From Desulfovibrionaceae bacterium UBA3823 (GTDB taxonomy: Bacteria > Desulfobacterota > Desulfovibrionia > Desulfovibrionales > Desulfovibrionaceae), in the NCBI GenBank assembly GCA_002369295.1, contig DFDR01000103.1:1-12340 (forward strand): a DNA stretch of 12,340 nt, written 5' to 3'. The position numbers and the translations under genes were made by a program. Below the pieces are notes generated by a model. That model saw only the letters and a list, made by a program, of their open reading frames with translations. It did not search any database and was not told where the DNA came from. Numbering within the stretch: position 1 is the first letter of the stretch; each line of letters starts with the position of its first letter. Below are positions 6,866 through 12,340 of the stretch, one piece after another.

Positions 6866-6883
6866 TAATTAACTTTTTAATTA
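6866..6883. promoter_or_regulatory. Inverted repeat upstream of the TetR gene, candidate autoregulatory operator
   Basis: TAATTAA (6866-6872) and TTAATTA (6877-6883) are exact 7-bp arms around CTTT, ending 11 bp before the regulator start codon. TetR-family repressors usually bind such palindromes over their own promoter, so this site would control the whole efflux operon. The promoter hexamers themselves are not clear within the AT-rich patch. Confidence 0.5.
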
Positions 6884-6894
6884 ATAACGGCTCC

Positions 6895-7548
6895 ATGAAC
6901 GACGCACGCCGCCATGCCCCCAAGGGCCGGCCCCCGGCCGCCCAGTCCGCAGACCGCAGGGAGACAATTCTCCTCTGCGCGGTGCGCCTCTTCGCCGACC
7001 AGGGGGAGGCCGCCACGACCATAACCCAGATAGCCGAGGCTGCCGGCGTCACGCCCGCCATGATCCACTACTACTTCAAGAGCCGCGCAGGCTTGCTCGA
7101 CGCCGTGGCCCAGGAGTGCATCCTGCCCATTGTCAAAAGCGTCTGGGAGGCGGCCGACGCCGGGCTCGGCGACCCCGTCGAGGCCGTCTGCGCCTGGGCC
7201 GGACGCCTGCTGGAGGCGGCGCGGCGGCTCCCCGAACTGCCCCGGCTGTGGGCGCGCGAGTTTCTGGCCGGCAGCGGAGCGCTGCGGGACCGGGTCGTGC
7301 CCGCGGCGGTGCCCGTCCAAAGCCACAGCCGGCTCATCGGCGCCGTGGCCAGGGCCCAGCGGGAAGGGCGCATGAATCCCGGCATTGATCCCGTGCTCCT
7401 CATGCCGACCGTCATCGCCATGGTCATGTGTCCGCTGGCGGCCCAGGACATTCTGCAGAAGGTGCCGACCGTCGGGAGCGTCGACAGGGAAGCCCTGGCC
7501 AGGCACGTCAGGGCCTTCCTGCTCGCGGGTCTGGCATCCAGACAGTGA
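6895..7548 (+). CDS. TetR-family transcriptional regulator, CecR-like
   Basis: A 217-residue protein. Residues 20-64 form the TetR DNA-binding domain: RRETILLCAVRLFADQG, then a helix-turn-helix TITQIAEAAGVTPAMIHYYF at 43-61. The all-helical C-terminal domain (about 70-215) should bind a ligand and mediate dimerisation. Length and operon context match CecR (YbiH, 223 aa) of E. coli, which controls the ybhGFSR efflux genes. The start at ATG 6895 is chosen because a TTG start at 6859 would add a 12-residue tail encoded by the operator region; neither has a strong Shine-Dalgarno. The 7-bp-arm inverted repeat upstream is the likely operator. The adaptor gene begins 19 bp downstream, so the regulator is the first gene of the operon it probably represses. 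Confidence 0.9.
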   Translation: MNDARRHAPKGRPPAAQSADRRETILLCAVRLFADQGEAATTITQIAEAAGVTPAMIHYYFKSRAGLLDAVAQECILPIVKSVWEAADAGLGDPVEAVCAWAGRLLEAARRLPELPRLWAREFLAGSGALRDRVVPAAVPVQSHSRLIGAVARAQREGRMNPGIDPVLLMPTVIAMVMCPLAAQDILQKVPTVGSVDREALARHVRAFLLAGLASRQ

Positions 7549-7567
7549 CAGGCGACAGGAGGACTCC

Positions 7568-8536
7568 ATGCACGCTGCCCTGCGGTCTTTTGCTTTGGCC
7601 CTCTGCCTTGCGGCCGTCTTCCTCCTCTGCTCCTGCACAGGCGAAGGGGACGGATCCTTCCAGGGCTACGTGGAGGGCGACTACGTCTACCTCGCCTCAG
7701 CCCGCGCAGGCCGGCTTGAGCGGCTTTGCGCCGTGAAGGGCAAGACCTGCGCCGAGGGCGAGCTGCTGGCGGAACTCGAGGCCGAGCCCGAGCGCCAGGT
7801 GCTTGAGGCAGCCGAGGAGCGCCTCGCGCAGGCAGAGGCATCCCTTGCCGACATGCAGACAGGCCGGCGTCCCGAGGAGATCGCCATGGCAGAGGCGCAG
7901 CTGAGGCGCGCCAGGGCCGAAGCGGAGAACTGCCGGCTGCAGCTTGTCCGCAACGAGCGCCTCCATGCGGAGCGTGCCCTTTCCCGGAAGGACCTCGACC
8001 AAACCAGGGCCGATGCCAGGGCCTCCGAAGCGCGCGTGGCGGAGCTGGAGCGGCAGATAGACGTATGGAGCCTCCCGGAGAGGAAGAAGCGCATCGAAGC
8101 CCAGGAGGCAGCCGTCAGGGAGGCAAGGGCCTCGGCAGCCCAGGCCCGCTGGGATCTGGCGCAGAAGCGCCTTGAAGCGCCGGCTGCAGGCCTTGTCTAC
8201 GACACCCTCTTCCGCCAGGGCGAATGGGTGCCCCAGGGCAGTCCCGTCGTCCAGCTGCTCCCGCCGGGCGGCGTGAAGATCCGCTTCTTCCTGCCCGAGC
8301 GCGAGATGGCCAGAGTCAGGCCAGGCGCAACCGTGGCCGTCCAGGCCGACGGCCTCGACGCCTCCTTCAGGGCAACCGTGGTCTACGTGGCGCAGGATGC
8401 GGAGTACACGCCGCCTGTCATCTACTCCAATGAAACGCGCGCCAAGCTCTCCTTCATGGCCGAGGCCAGGCCCTCGGCGGAAGTCGCGGGCAGGCTCCAT
8501 CCGGGCCAGCCCGTGGCCGTGCGCCTGGAGCCCTGA
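7568..8536 (+). CDS. HlyD-family periplasmic adaptor, probable lipoprotein (YbhG/YhiI-like)
   Basis: A 322-residue membrane fusion protein linking the ABC exporter to the periplasm or an outer-membrane channel. The N-terminus is a hydrophobic signal ending LLCSC, a lipobox-like site with Cys23 as the candidate lipidated residue (Cys at -2 is unusual). Then come the first half of the lipoyl domain (EGDYVYLASARAGRLERL, about 33-50), a long coiled-coil hairpin rich in A/E/R/L (about 70-205), the second lipoyl half (LEAPAAGLVYDTLFRQGEWV) and a beta-barrel domain (KIRFFLPEREMARVRPGATV). A perfect AGGAGG at 7557-7562 supports the start. It follows the regulator by 19 bp and precedes the ATPase by 1 bp. 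Relatives export drugs, cephalosporins or unknown small molecules; the substrate here cannot be inferred. Confidence 0.93.
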   Translation: MHAALRSFALALCLAAVFLLCSCTGEGDGSFQGYVEGDYVYLASARAGRLERLCAVKGKTCAEGELLAELEAEPERQVLEAAEERLAQAEASLADMQTGRRPEEIAMAEAQLRRARAEAENCRLQLVRNERLHAERALSRKDLDQTRADARASEARVAELERQIDVWSLPERKKRIEAQEAAVREARASAAQARWDLAQKRLEAPAAGLVYDTLFRQGEWVPQGSPVVQLLPPGGVKIRFFLPEREMARVRPGATVAVQADGLDASFRATVVYVAQDAEYTPPVIYSNETRAKLSFMAEARPSAEVAGRLHPGQPVAVRLEP

Positions 8537-8537
8537 C

Positions 8538-9509
8538 ATGGACGCCGAAGGAACCTGTGCGCTGGCCGGCAGGAACGCACGCGCCTGCCTGGCCGTCGAC
8601 GTCGAGGGACTGACCAAGCGCTTCGGCGCAAGGACCGTGGTCGACGGCATCTCCCTTGCCGTGAAGCGGGGCGAGATCTACGGCTTTCTCGGTCCCAACG
8701 GCAGCGGCAAGACGACGTCCATCCGGCTCATGTGCGGCCTGCTGACGCCGGACTCGGGCCGAGGAACCTGCCTTGGCTTCGACATCATGACGCAGAGCGC
8801 CGAAATCAGGCGCAGGGTGGGCTATATGACCCAGCGCTTCTCCTTCTGGGAGGATCTCACCCTGCGCGAGAACCTCGACTTCACGGCGCGCGTCTTCGGA
8901 CTGCCCGGCAGGCGGGCTGCCGTGGAGGAAGCCATCGAGCGCCTCGGCCTCCAGGGCCGGGCAGGCCAGCTGGCAGGCTCGCTCTCCGGCGGCTGGAAGC
9001 AGCGCCTGGCGCTGGCTGCCTGCATGCTCCACAAGCCGGAGCTCCTCCTGCTCGACGAGCCTACGGCGGGCGTGGATCCTGCCGCCAGGCGCGACTTCTG
9101 GGAGGAGCTGCATGCGCTGGCCTCCCAGGGCGTTTCCGTGCTCGTGTCCACCCACTACATGGACGAAGCCGAGCGCTGCCACAAGCTGGCCTACATCGCC
9201 TACGGCAAGCTCCTCGCCTCGGGCACGGCAGCCGGCATCGCGGCAGGGCTCGGGCTCTCCACGCTCGCCGTCTCGGGAGAGGGCCTCCAGGCGCTCTACG
9301 CCAGACTCCTCAGGGACGGCCGCGTCGAGCAGGCGGTCATGTTCGGCGCCTGCCTGCACGCCAGCGCCAGGGACGCCAGGGCGCTCGAGGAGGCCGTTGC
9401 CGGTGCCCTTGCCCCTGGCCAGCGCGCAGAACCCGTGCAGACGGGCCTCGAGGACTGCTTCATCTATCTCATGCAGCGCTCCAGGGACAATTTCGGAGCA
9501 AGGCCATGA
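8538..9509 (+). CDS. ABC transporter ATP-binding protein (YbhF-like, single domain)
   Basis: A 323-residue cytoplasmic ATPase that powers the exporter. Walker A GPNGSGKT is at 52-59, the Q-loop Gln99 in YMTQ, the signature LSGGWKQ at 149-155 (Trp/Lys in place of the usual Gln/Met or Gln/Gln), Walker B LLLLDEP ending at 175, and the H-loop His206 in STHYMDEAE. The 100-residue C-terminal extension carries an E-P-V-Q-T-G-L-E-D-C-F tail typical of drug-export ATPases. E. coli YbhF has two such domains in one chain; here there is one, so two copies would be needed per transporter. A TGGAG just upstream (8526-8530) supports ATG 8538. The stop codon overlaps the permease start (ATGA at 9506-9509), showing translational coupling. 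Confidence 0.96.
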   Translation: MDAEGTCALAGRNARACLAVDVEGLTKRFGARTVVDGISLAVKRGEIYGFLGPNGSGKTTSIRLMCGLLTPDSGRGTCLGFDIMTQSAEIRRRVGYMTQRFSFWEDLTLRENLDFTARVFGLPGRRAAVEEAIERLGLQGRAGQLAGSLSGGWKQRLALAACMLHKPELLLLDEPTAGVDPAARRDFWEELHALASQGVSVLVSTHYMDEAERCHKLAYIAYGKLLASGTAAGIAAGLGLSTLAVSGEGLQALYARLLRDGRVEQAVMFGACLHASARDARALEEAVAGALAPGQRAEPVQTGLEDCFIYLMQRSRDNFGARP

Positions 9510-10642
9510 GAGGCGCCTTCTTCTCCTTCCGGCGCTTCTGGGCCGTTGTCGTCAAGGAATTTCTGCAGCTGAGGCGCGACCGCATGACCTTTGCCATGAT
9601 CGTGGCCATTCCGCTCGTGCAGACCATCCTTTTCGGCTATGCCATCAACACCGACCCCCGGAACCTGCCCGCGGCCGTCGTCGGCGGGGACGGATCGCCC
9701 CTGGCGCGCAGCTTTGTCGCCGGCCTCGGCGCTTCCGGCTACTTCAGCCTGGCCGGCGCCATGAGCGAGCGGGAGGCCGAACAGGCCCTGCGGGAGGGGC
9801 GCATCCTCTTTGCCGTCACCATCCCCAGCGACTTCGCACGGCGCGTCCTGCGCGGAGAGCGGCCGCAGATCCTCGTCGAAGCGGACGGAAGCGATCCCGT
9901 GGCTGCCTCCGGCGCCCTGGCCGCCCTTCCCGGCATTCTGGCGCGGGCGCAGGCCAAGGATCTTTCGGGTCCTCTGGCAGGGCTTGCCGGCACCCCTGCG
10001 CCCTACAGCGTCGCCGTCCACCGCCGCTACAATCCCGAAGGCCTCACCCGCTACAACATCGTTCCCGGCCTCATGGGCCTCATCCTGACGCTCATGACCG
10101 TCATGATGACGGCCCTTGCCGTCACCCGCGAGCGCGAGCGCGGCACCATGGAAAACCTCCTCGCCTCGCCCCTGACGCCGCTCGAGATCATGGCCGGCAA
10201 GATCCTGCCCTACGTCGCCATAGGCCACATCCAGATGGGCATCGTCCTGGGCGCCGCCCTCTTCCTCTTCCGCATCCCCTTTGCGGGCGACCCCCTCGTC
10301 TTCTACGCCGCTTCCGTCGTCTTCATGGCAGCCAACCTCACCGTTGGCGTCACCGTCTCCTCTCTTGCCAGAAACCAGCTGCAGGCTCTGCAGATGACCA
10401 TCTTCTACTTCCTGCCCAACCTTATGCTCTCGGGCTTCATGTTCCCCTTTGCCGGCATGCCGGACTGGGCCAGGGCCATAGGTTCCGTCCTGCCGCTCAC
10501 GCACTTCAACCGCATCGTGCGGGGCGTGCTGCTCAAGGGTTCGGGCTGGACGGAGCTGTGGCCCTCCCTCTGGCCCATCGCCCTCTTCGCCTGTCTTGTC
10601 ATGGTCCTTGCCGTGCGCAGCTTCCGGCGCACGCTCGACTAG
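9506..10642 (+). CDS. ABC-2 type transporter permease (YbhS/YhhJ-like)
   Basis: A 378-residue inner-membrane permease. Topology fits the ABC2_membrane_3 type: a cytoplasmic start with VVKEFLQLRRDRMTF, a first helix MIVAIPLVQTILFGYAI, a periplasmic domain of about 150 residues, then a cluster of five helices (LMGLILTLMTVMMTALAV, GIVLGAALFLF, VFYAASVVFMAANLTV, IFYFLPNLMLSGFMF, LWPIALFACLVMVLAV). The conserved cytoplasmic coupling element RERERGTMENLLASPLTPLEIMAGK follows the second helix. It overlaps the ATPase by 4 bp. Ybh-type systems have two permeases (YbhS and YbhR); only one is seen here before about 1 kb of non-coding DNA, so a homodimer is likely, or a second gene has been lost. No terminator directly follows. 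Confidence 0.96.
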   Translation: MRGAFFSFRRFWAVVVKEFLQLRRDRMTFAMIVAIPLVQTILFGYAINTDPRNLPAAVVGGDGSPLARSFVAGLGASGYFSLAGAMSEREAEQALREGRILFAVTIPSDFARRVLRGERPQILVEADGSDPVAASGALAALPGILARAQAKDLSGPLAGLAGTPAPYSVAVHRRYNPEGLTRYNIVPGLMGLILTLMTVMMTALAVTRERERGTMENLLASPLTPLEIMAGKILPYVAIGHIQMGIVLGAALFLFRIPFAGDPLVFYAASVVFMAANLTVGVTVSSLARNQLQALQMTIFYFLPNLMLSGFMFPFAGMPDWARAIGSVLPLTHFNRIVRGVLLKGSGWTELWPSLWPIALFACLVMVLAVRSFRRTLD

Positions 10643-10652
10643 GCGCCCCAGG

Positions 10653-10744
10653 CAAAGCGCGTCCCCGCCAGCGGGCGGCCCCGCGCCCTTCGCCCTCGCG
10701 CAAAGCCGCGTCCTTCGCCAGCAGGCAGCTCCGCGCCCTTCGCC
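10653..10744. repeat. Imperfect 48-bp tandem duplication after the permease gene
   Basis: The segment beginning CAAAGCGCGTCC at 10653 is repeated from 10701 as CAAAGCCGCGTCC. Both copies contain GCCAGC(G/A)GGC(G/A)G and end with the identical 14-mer CCGCGCCCTTCGCC (10681-10694 and 10731-10744). The copies differ by a few substitutions and small indels. Confidence 0.65.
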
Positions 10745-10900
10745 AGGCCCCTTCTGCCCGGACGAACCTGCCGGCATCAGCTTGTGCCAAGGCCTTGGGC
10801 GCCACGGGACGGAACGTAGCCACCTGCCAAGGGCAACGTCCTGCGCACTGCCCTGGGCGCTGTCTTGGGCGGAGGGCAGGGAAAGGGGGGTGGGCGTTCC

Positions 10901-10984
10901 GGACTGCGGGCTCCAGGGGGCTTGAGCGGGCTTAAGCGGACTCGAGCGGACTCCTGCGGGAACCTTCGGGAGCCTGCGGGAGCC
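10901..10984. repeat. Array of degenerate decamers with exact 10-bp period
   Basis: About eight consecutive 10-bp units follow in strict register: GGACTGCGGG, CTCCAGGGGG, CTTGAGCGGG, CTTAAGCGGA, CTCGAGCGGA, CTCCTGCGGG, AACCTTCGGG, AGCCTGCGGG. A GCGG or CGGG core recurs at every turn of the helix while the other half varies, often as a CTNNAG-like or self-complementary hexamer (CTTAAG, CTCGAG). The period is not a multiple of three, which argues against a coding repeat. Confidence 0.65.
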
Positions 10985-11236
10985 ATGTCGCGCTGGGCTG
11001 CGGCGGGCTTCCTTGCCTTTCCCCGCTGGCGCCGGGGCCATCTGCACTTGACCCATCAGCGCCGGGCCAGGCGGGGGCGCCTCTGGCCGCTGAGCGCTTC
11101 GTCCCCGGGACCTTCACGCCGCCGGCCTCCTTGAAGGCGATGGACGCTGGCGCAGGGACGCAGAAAGGTCCTGAGCCTGCCGCATGGACTGGCACCCGGG
11201 CCTTTGCCGGCCTGCAAAGAGAGGGGGGGCCCGAAC

Positions 11237-11265
11237 CACGGATCAGGAGCAGTCCGTGCTTTTTT
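11237..11265 (+). terminator. Intrinsic terminator in the intergenic region
   Basis: CACGGA (11237-11242) pairs with TCCGTG (11253-11258) across a 10-nt loop, followed by C and six T residues (11260-11265). It lies about 600 bp downstream of the permease stop. It could end the efflux operon transcript or an unrecognised small RNA. Confidence 0.6.
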
Positions 11266-11723
11266 CTGCTTTTCGTGCCTTGCTTGCCGTGGTCCGCCGT
11301 CGTGCTATGCTCAAAGTTCGGCGGGGCATTTCCCCTGGCTCCGCCTTCCTGCGGCTCCTCCCCTTGAGCCGCCTTCCCCCTCCCCGGCCTGCCTGGCGGC
11401 ATGCGCCGAACTCCTGCCGCGTTCAGGCAGGCCGGGACCTTCCATCGCCTGGCGATGCGATGGAACAGGGAGGGATGAAGAACAGCGGCAGGCTTGCTGC
11501 GGCAAACGGCCTTCCCGTGCCGGTCAGCGTCCATCCAGCCCCGATCCGAAGAAGGAAAAGGCTTCCAAGAAGGAAAAGAAGCAAGCCAAGTAGACAGCAG
11601 GACAGAGAAAGCAAAAGCCACGGTATCTTCCGGTGCTATGGCATTTTTTGTCGGCTTGGGGTATAGTATGGAAAGGAACTATTCAGAGATAGTCCCAATG
11701 CTTTTTCTACAGAGGAGATCGCG

Positions 11724-12044
11724 ATGAAAAAACTGCTTGTTCTATCATTGTCATTGATGTTGCTTTTGCCTTCCATCTGTTTGGCTGGAAATACAAAGAC
11801 GATATGTGGCAATGTCAAACAGGTGTTCAAGTACAAGGCACCAAAGAAGAACATTCAGTACCGCTATGCCGTCATCGAAGAGTATGACACTTTCAACGAT
11901 GAAACCGCCGCCTACGACAGGCAGTTGCCCTATGGTCTTTATATGTTTAAACTTGCCCCTAATGTGAAAGGGATTGAGTCGCACAACTGCTTTGAAATCG
12001 ATATGCAGAAACAAATGATCATATCCAGCACTGCCGCTGGCTAG
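11724..12044 (+). CDS. Small secreted protein of unknown function
   Basis: A 106-residue protein. It has a classic Sec signal peptide: MKK, a long hydrophobic core, and LA-G cleavage after residue 21; Cys19 is within the signal and no lipobox is formed. The mature protein of 85 residues has two cysteines (28 and 89) that could form one disulfide, in contexts TICGNV and HNCFEI, and many aromatic residues, suggesting a small beta-rich fold. I do not recognise the family. AGAGGAG at 11711-11717 supports the start. A -10-like TATAGT lies at 11662-11667 with no good -35. A strong terminator follows at 12087-12121, so this is a single-gene unit. It is less GC-rich than its surroundings, which hints at transfer. 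Confidence 0.8.
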   Translation: MKKLLVLSLSLMLLLPSICLAGNTKTICGNVKQVFKYKAPKKNIQYRYAVIEEYDTFNDETAAYDRQLPYGLYMFKLAPNVKGIESHNCFEIDMQKQMIISSTAAG

Positions 12045-12086
12045 GAATGCATTGCCGAGTTCGTTGCTTCCACAACAGTGCGATAC

Positions 12087-12121
12087 AAGTTCCTGTCATC
12101 GAAGAGTGGCAGGAACTTTTT
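12087..12121 (+). terminator. Strong intrinsic terminator of the secreted-protein gene
   Basis: A 12-bp stem, AAGTTCCTGTCA (12087-12098) with TGGCAGGAACTT (12107-12118) including one G-T pair, closes an 8-nt loop and runs into five T residues (12117-12121). It sits 42 bp after the stop codon. A further hairpin without a T-run (GGAGGC 12146-12151, GCCTCC 12162-12167) lies downstream. Confidence 0.88.
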
Positions 12122-12241
12122 CATTTGTGCCCCTAAGCGCGTAATGGAGGCTGCTTTGCATGCCTCCGCAGGCGATTCACCTGTTTGCCATCGCGGTCGT
12201 GCGAACGAATCGACATTATGAGGGGCAGGGTGCACAGCTAG

Positions 12242-12340
12242 GGAAGCACTGATAAAAAGCTTTTTTCAGCGACATAGCTCAGCTAACTCCTTGAAATATC
12301 GAGGGGTGGCCGAGGCGATGCCGAATTGTTCAGCGTATCC
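12242..12340 (-). mobile_element. Probable end of an insertion sequence (IS5-like), cut by the window
   Basis: GGAAGCACTGATAAAAAGC begins at 12242 directly after CTAG (12238-12241). IS5-family elements commonly have terminal repeats starting GG(A)AGG-like sequence and target CTAG/YTAR, so this fits an element end. A protein-coding frame on the minus strand ends 24 bp inside this boundary, as a transposase gene would. The AAAAAGCTTTTT palindrome at 12254-12265 lies in the terminal region. The other end is outside the window, so family and identity are tentative. Confidence 0.4.
12266..12340 (-). CDS. C-terminal fragment of a minus-strand protein, possibly a transposase
   Basis: From the window end the minus strand reads 24 codons and a TGA at 12268-12266. 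The residues are natural-looking: GYAEQFGIASATPRYFKELA followed by ELCR. The start is outside the window. Its position just inside the putative inverted repeat suggests it is the transposase of the element. It could instead be an ordinary host gene converging on the secreted-protein gene. Confidence 0.4.
   Translation of the reverse strand, partial: GYAEQFGIASATPRYFKELAELCR

Larger units (their letters stand above)
10643..11661. other. 1-kb GC-rich region without a convincing gene
   Basis: Downstream of the efflux operon the DNA is repeat-bearing: a 48-bp tandem duplication, a 10-bp-period array and an intrinsic terminator, each listed separately. The longest frame (229 codons, minus strand, 11621 to 10932) has no family features and runs through the repeat array. 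A short lysine-rich coding-looking tail (DPKKEKASKKEKKQAK) ends at TAG 11591-11593 with no credible start in frame. None is annotated as a gene. Confidence 0.45.

Noticed and set aside
6519..6872. Frame starting like a signal peptide downstream of pgk
   Set aside because: It starts at TTG with no ribosome-binding site, lies over the palindrome cluster and becomes low-complexity after 35 residues.
3286..10830. Word GTAGCCAC shared by 2648, 3286 and 10814 regions as a dispersed repeat
   Set aside because: Only eight bases are shared, flanks diverge, and this is expected by chance at this length and GC content.
9464..11056. 530-codon minus-strand open frame over the permease and beyond
   Set aside because: Composition is G/E/D/R-rich and mirrors the permease codons; no domain is recognisable and it has no ribosome-binding context.
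10932..11621. 229-codon minus-strand frame in the gap after the efflux operon
   Set aside because: It crosses the 10-bp-period array and the terminator, has no Shine-Dalgarno support and no recognisable domain.
12041..12235. 64-codon minus-strand frame opposite the terminator
   Set aside because: It covers the strong plus-strand terminator hairpin and shows no protein features.

Overview
The window is about 12.3 kb of high-GC DNA with short, AT-richer islets, from a Gram-negative bacterium. Tat and lipoprotein signals, a periplasmic adaptor plus ABC exporter, and a phosphoglycerate kinase close to beta/gammaproteobacterial sequences all point to a proteobacterium. A beta-proteobacterial gut commensal such as a Sutterellaceae member is a low-confidence guess. 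No rRNA, tRNA or CRISPR array is visible.

Layout: (1) 1-2079 holds three co-directional redox genes: an aldo/keto reductase (5' end outside the window), an exported small monooxygenase-like (ABM-fold) protein, and a Tat-exported flavin-reductase-fold protein. They are probably one operon. (2) 2370-3290 is an AT-rich islet. It has a short terminator, a good sigma70 promoter, a small unknown gene, and a second small gene whose C-terminal membrane anchor lies in the -1 frame, with the switch confined to an A6 run. (3) 3600-4083 holds a PPC/DUF296 gene behind a perfect 14-bp palindrome. (4) 4084-5237 has no intact gene but carries short repeats and, on the minus strand, a decayed-looking tetrapeptide-repeat coding stretch. 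(5) 5251-6423 is a stand-alone pgk. (6) 6430-6890 is AT-rich then GC-rich intergenic DNA with clustered palindromes and a TetR-type operator candidate. (7) 6895-10642 is a compact four-gene efflux operon: TetR/CecR-like regulator, HlyD-family lipoprotein adaptor, ABC ATPase and ABC-2 permease. It resembles cecR-ybhGFSR but has one single-domain ATPase and one permease. (8) 10643-11723 is GC-rich DNA without a convincing gene. It holds a 48-bp tandem duplication, a striking 10-bp-period array and an intrinsic terminator. (9) 11724-12044 is a small secreted protein of unknown function with a very clear terminator. (10) From about 12242 to the window end is the edge of a probable insertion sequence, with the C-terminus of a minus-strand protein, perhaps its transposase.

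The efflux operon is the best-supported functional unit: the regulator probably represses its own promoter through the 6866-6883 inverted repeat, and the three downstream products would form an inner-membrane to periplasm export machine. The redox operon probably handles quinone/flavin or aldehyde-type substrates, two of its products in the periplasm; its substrate cannot be read from the sequence. No clearly new defence or mobile system was identified. The most unusual signals are the frameshifted tail-anchored gene, the 10-bp-period array and the xEG(W/Y) repeat remnant.
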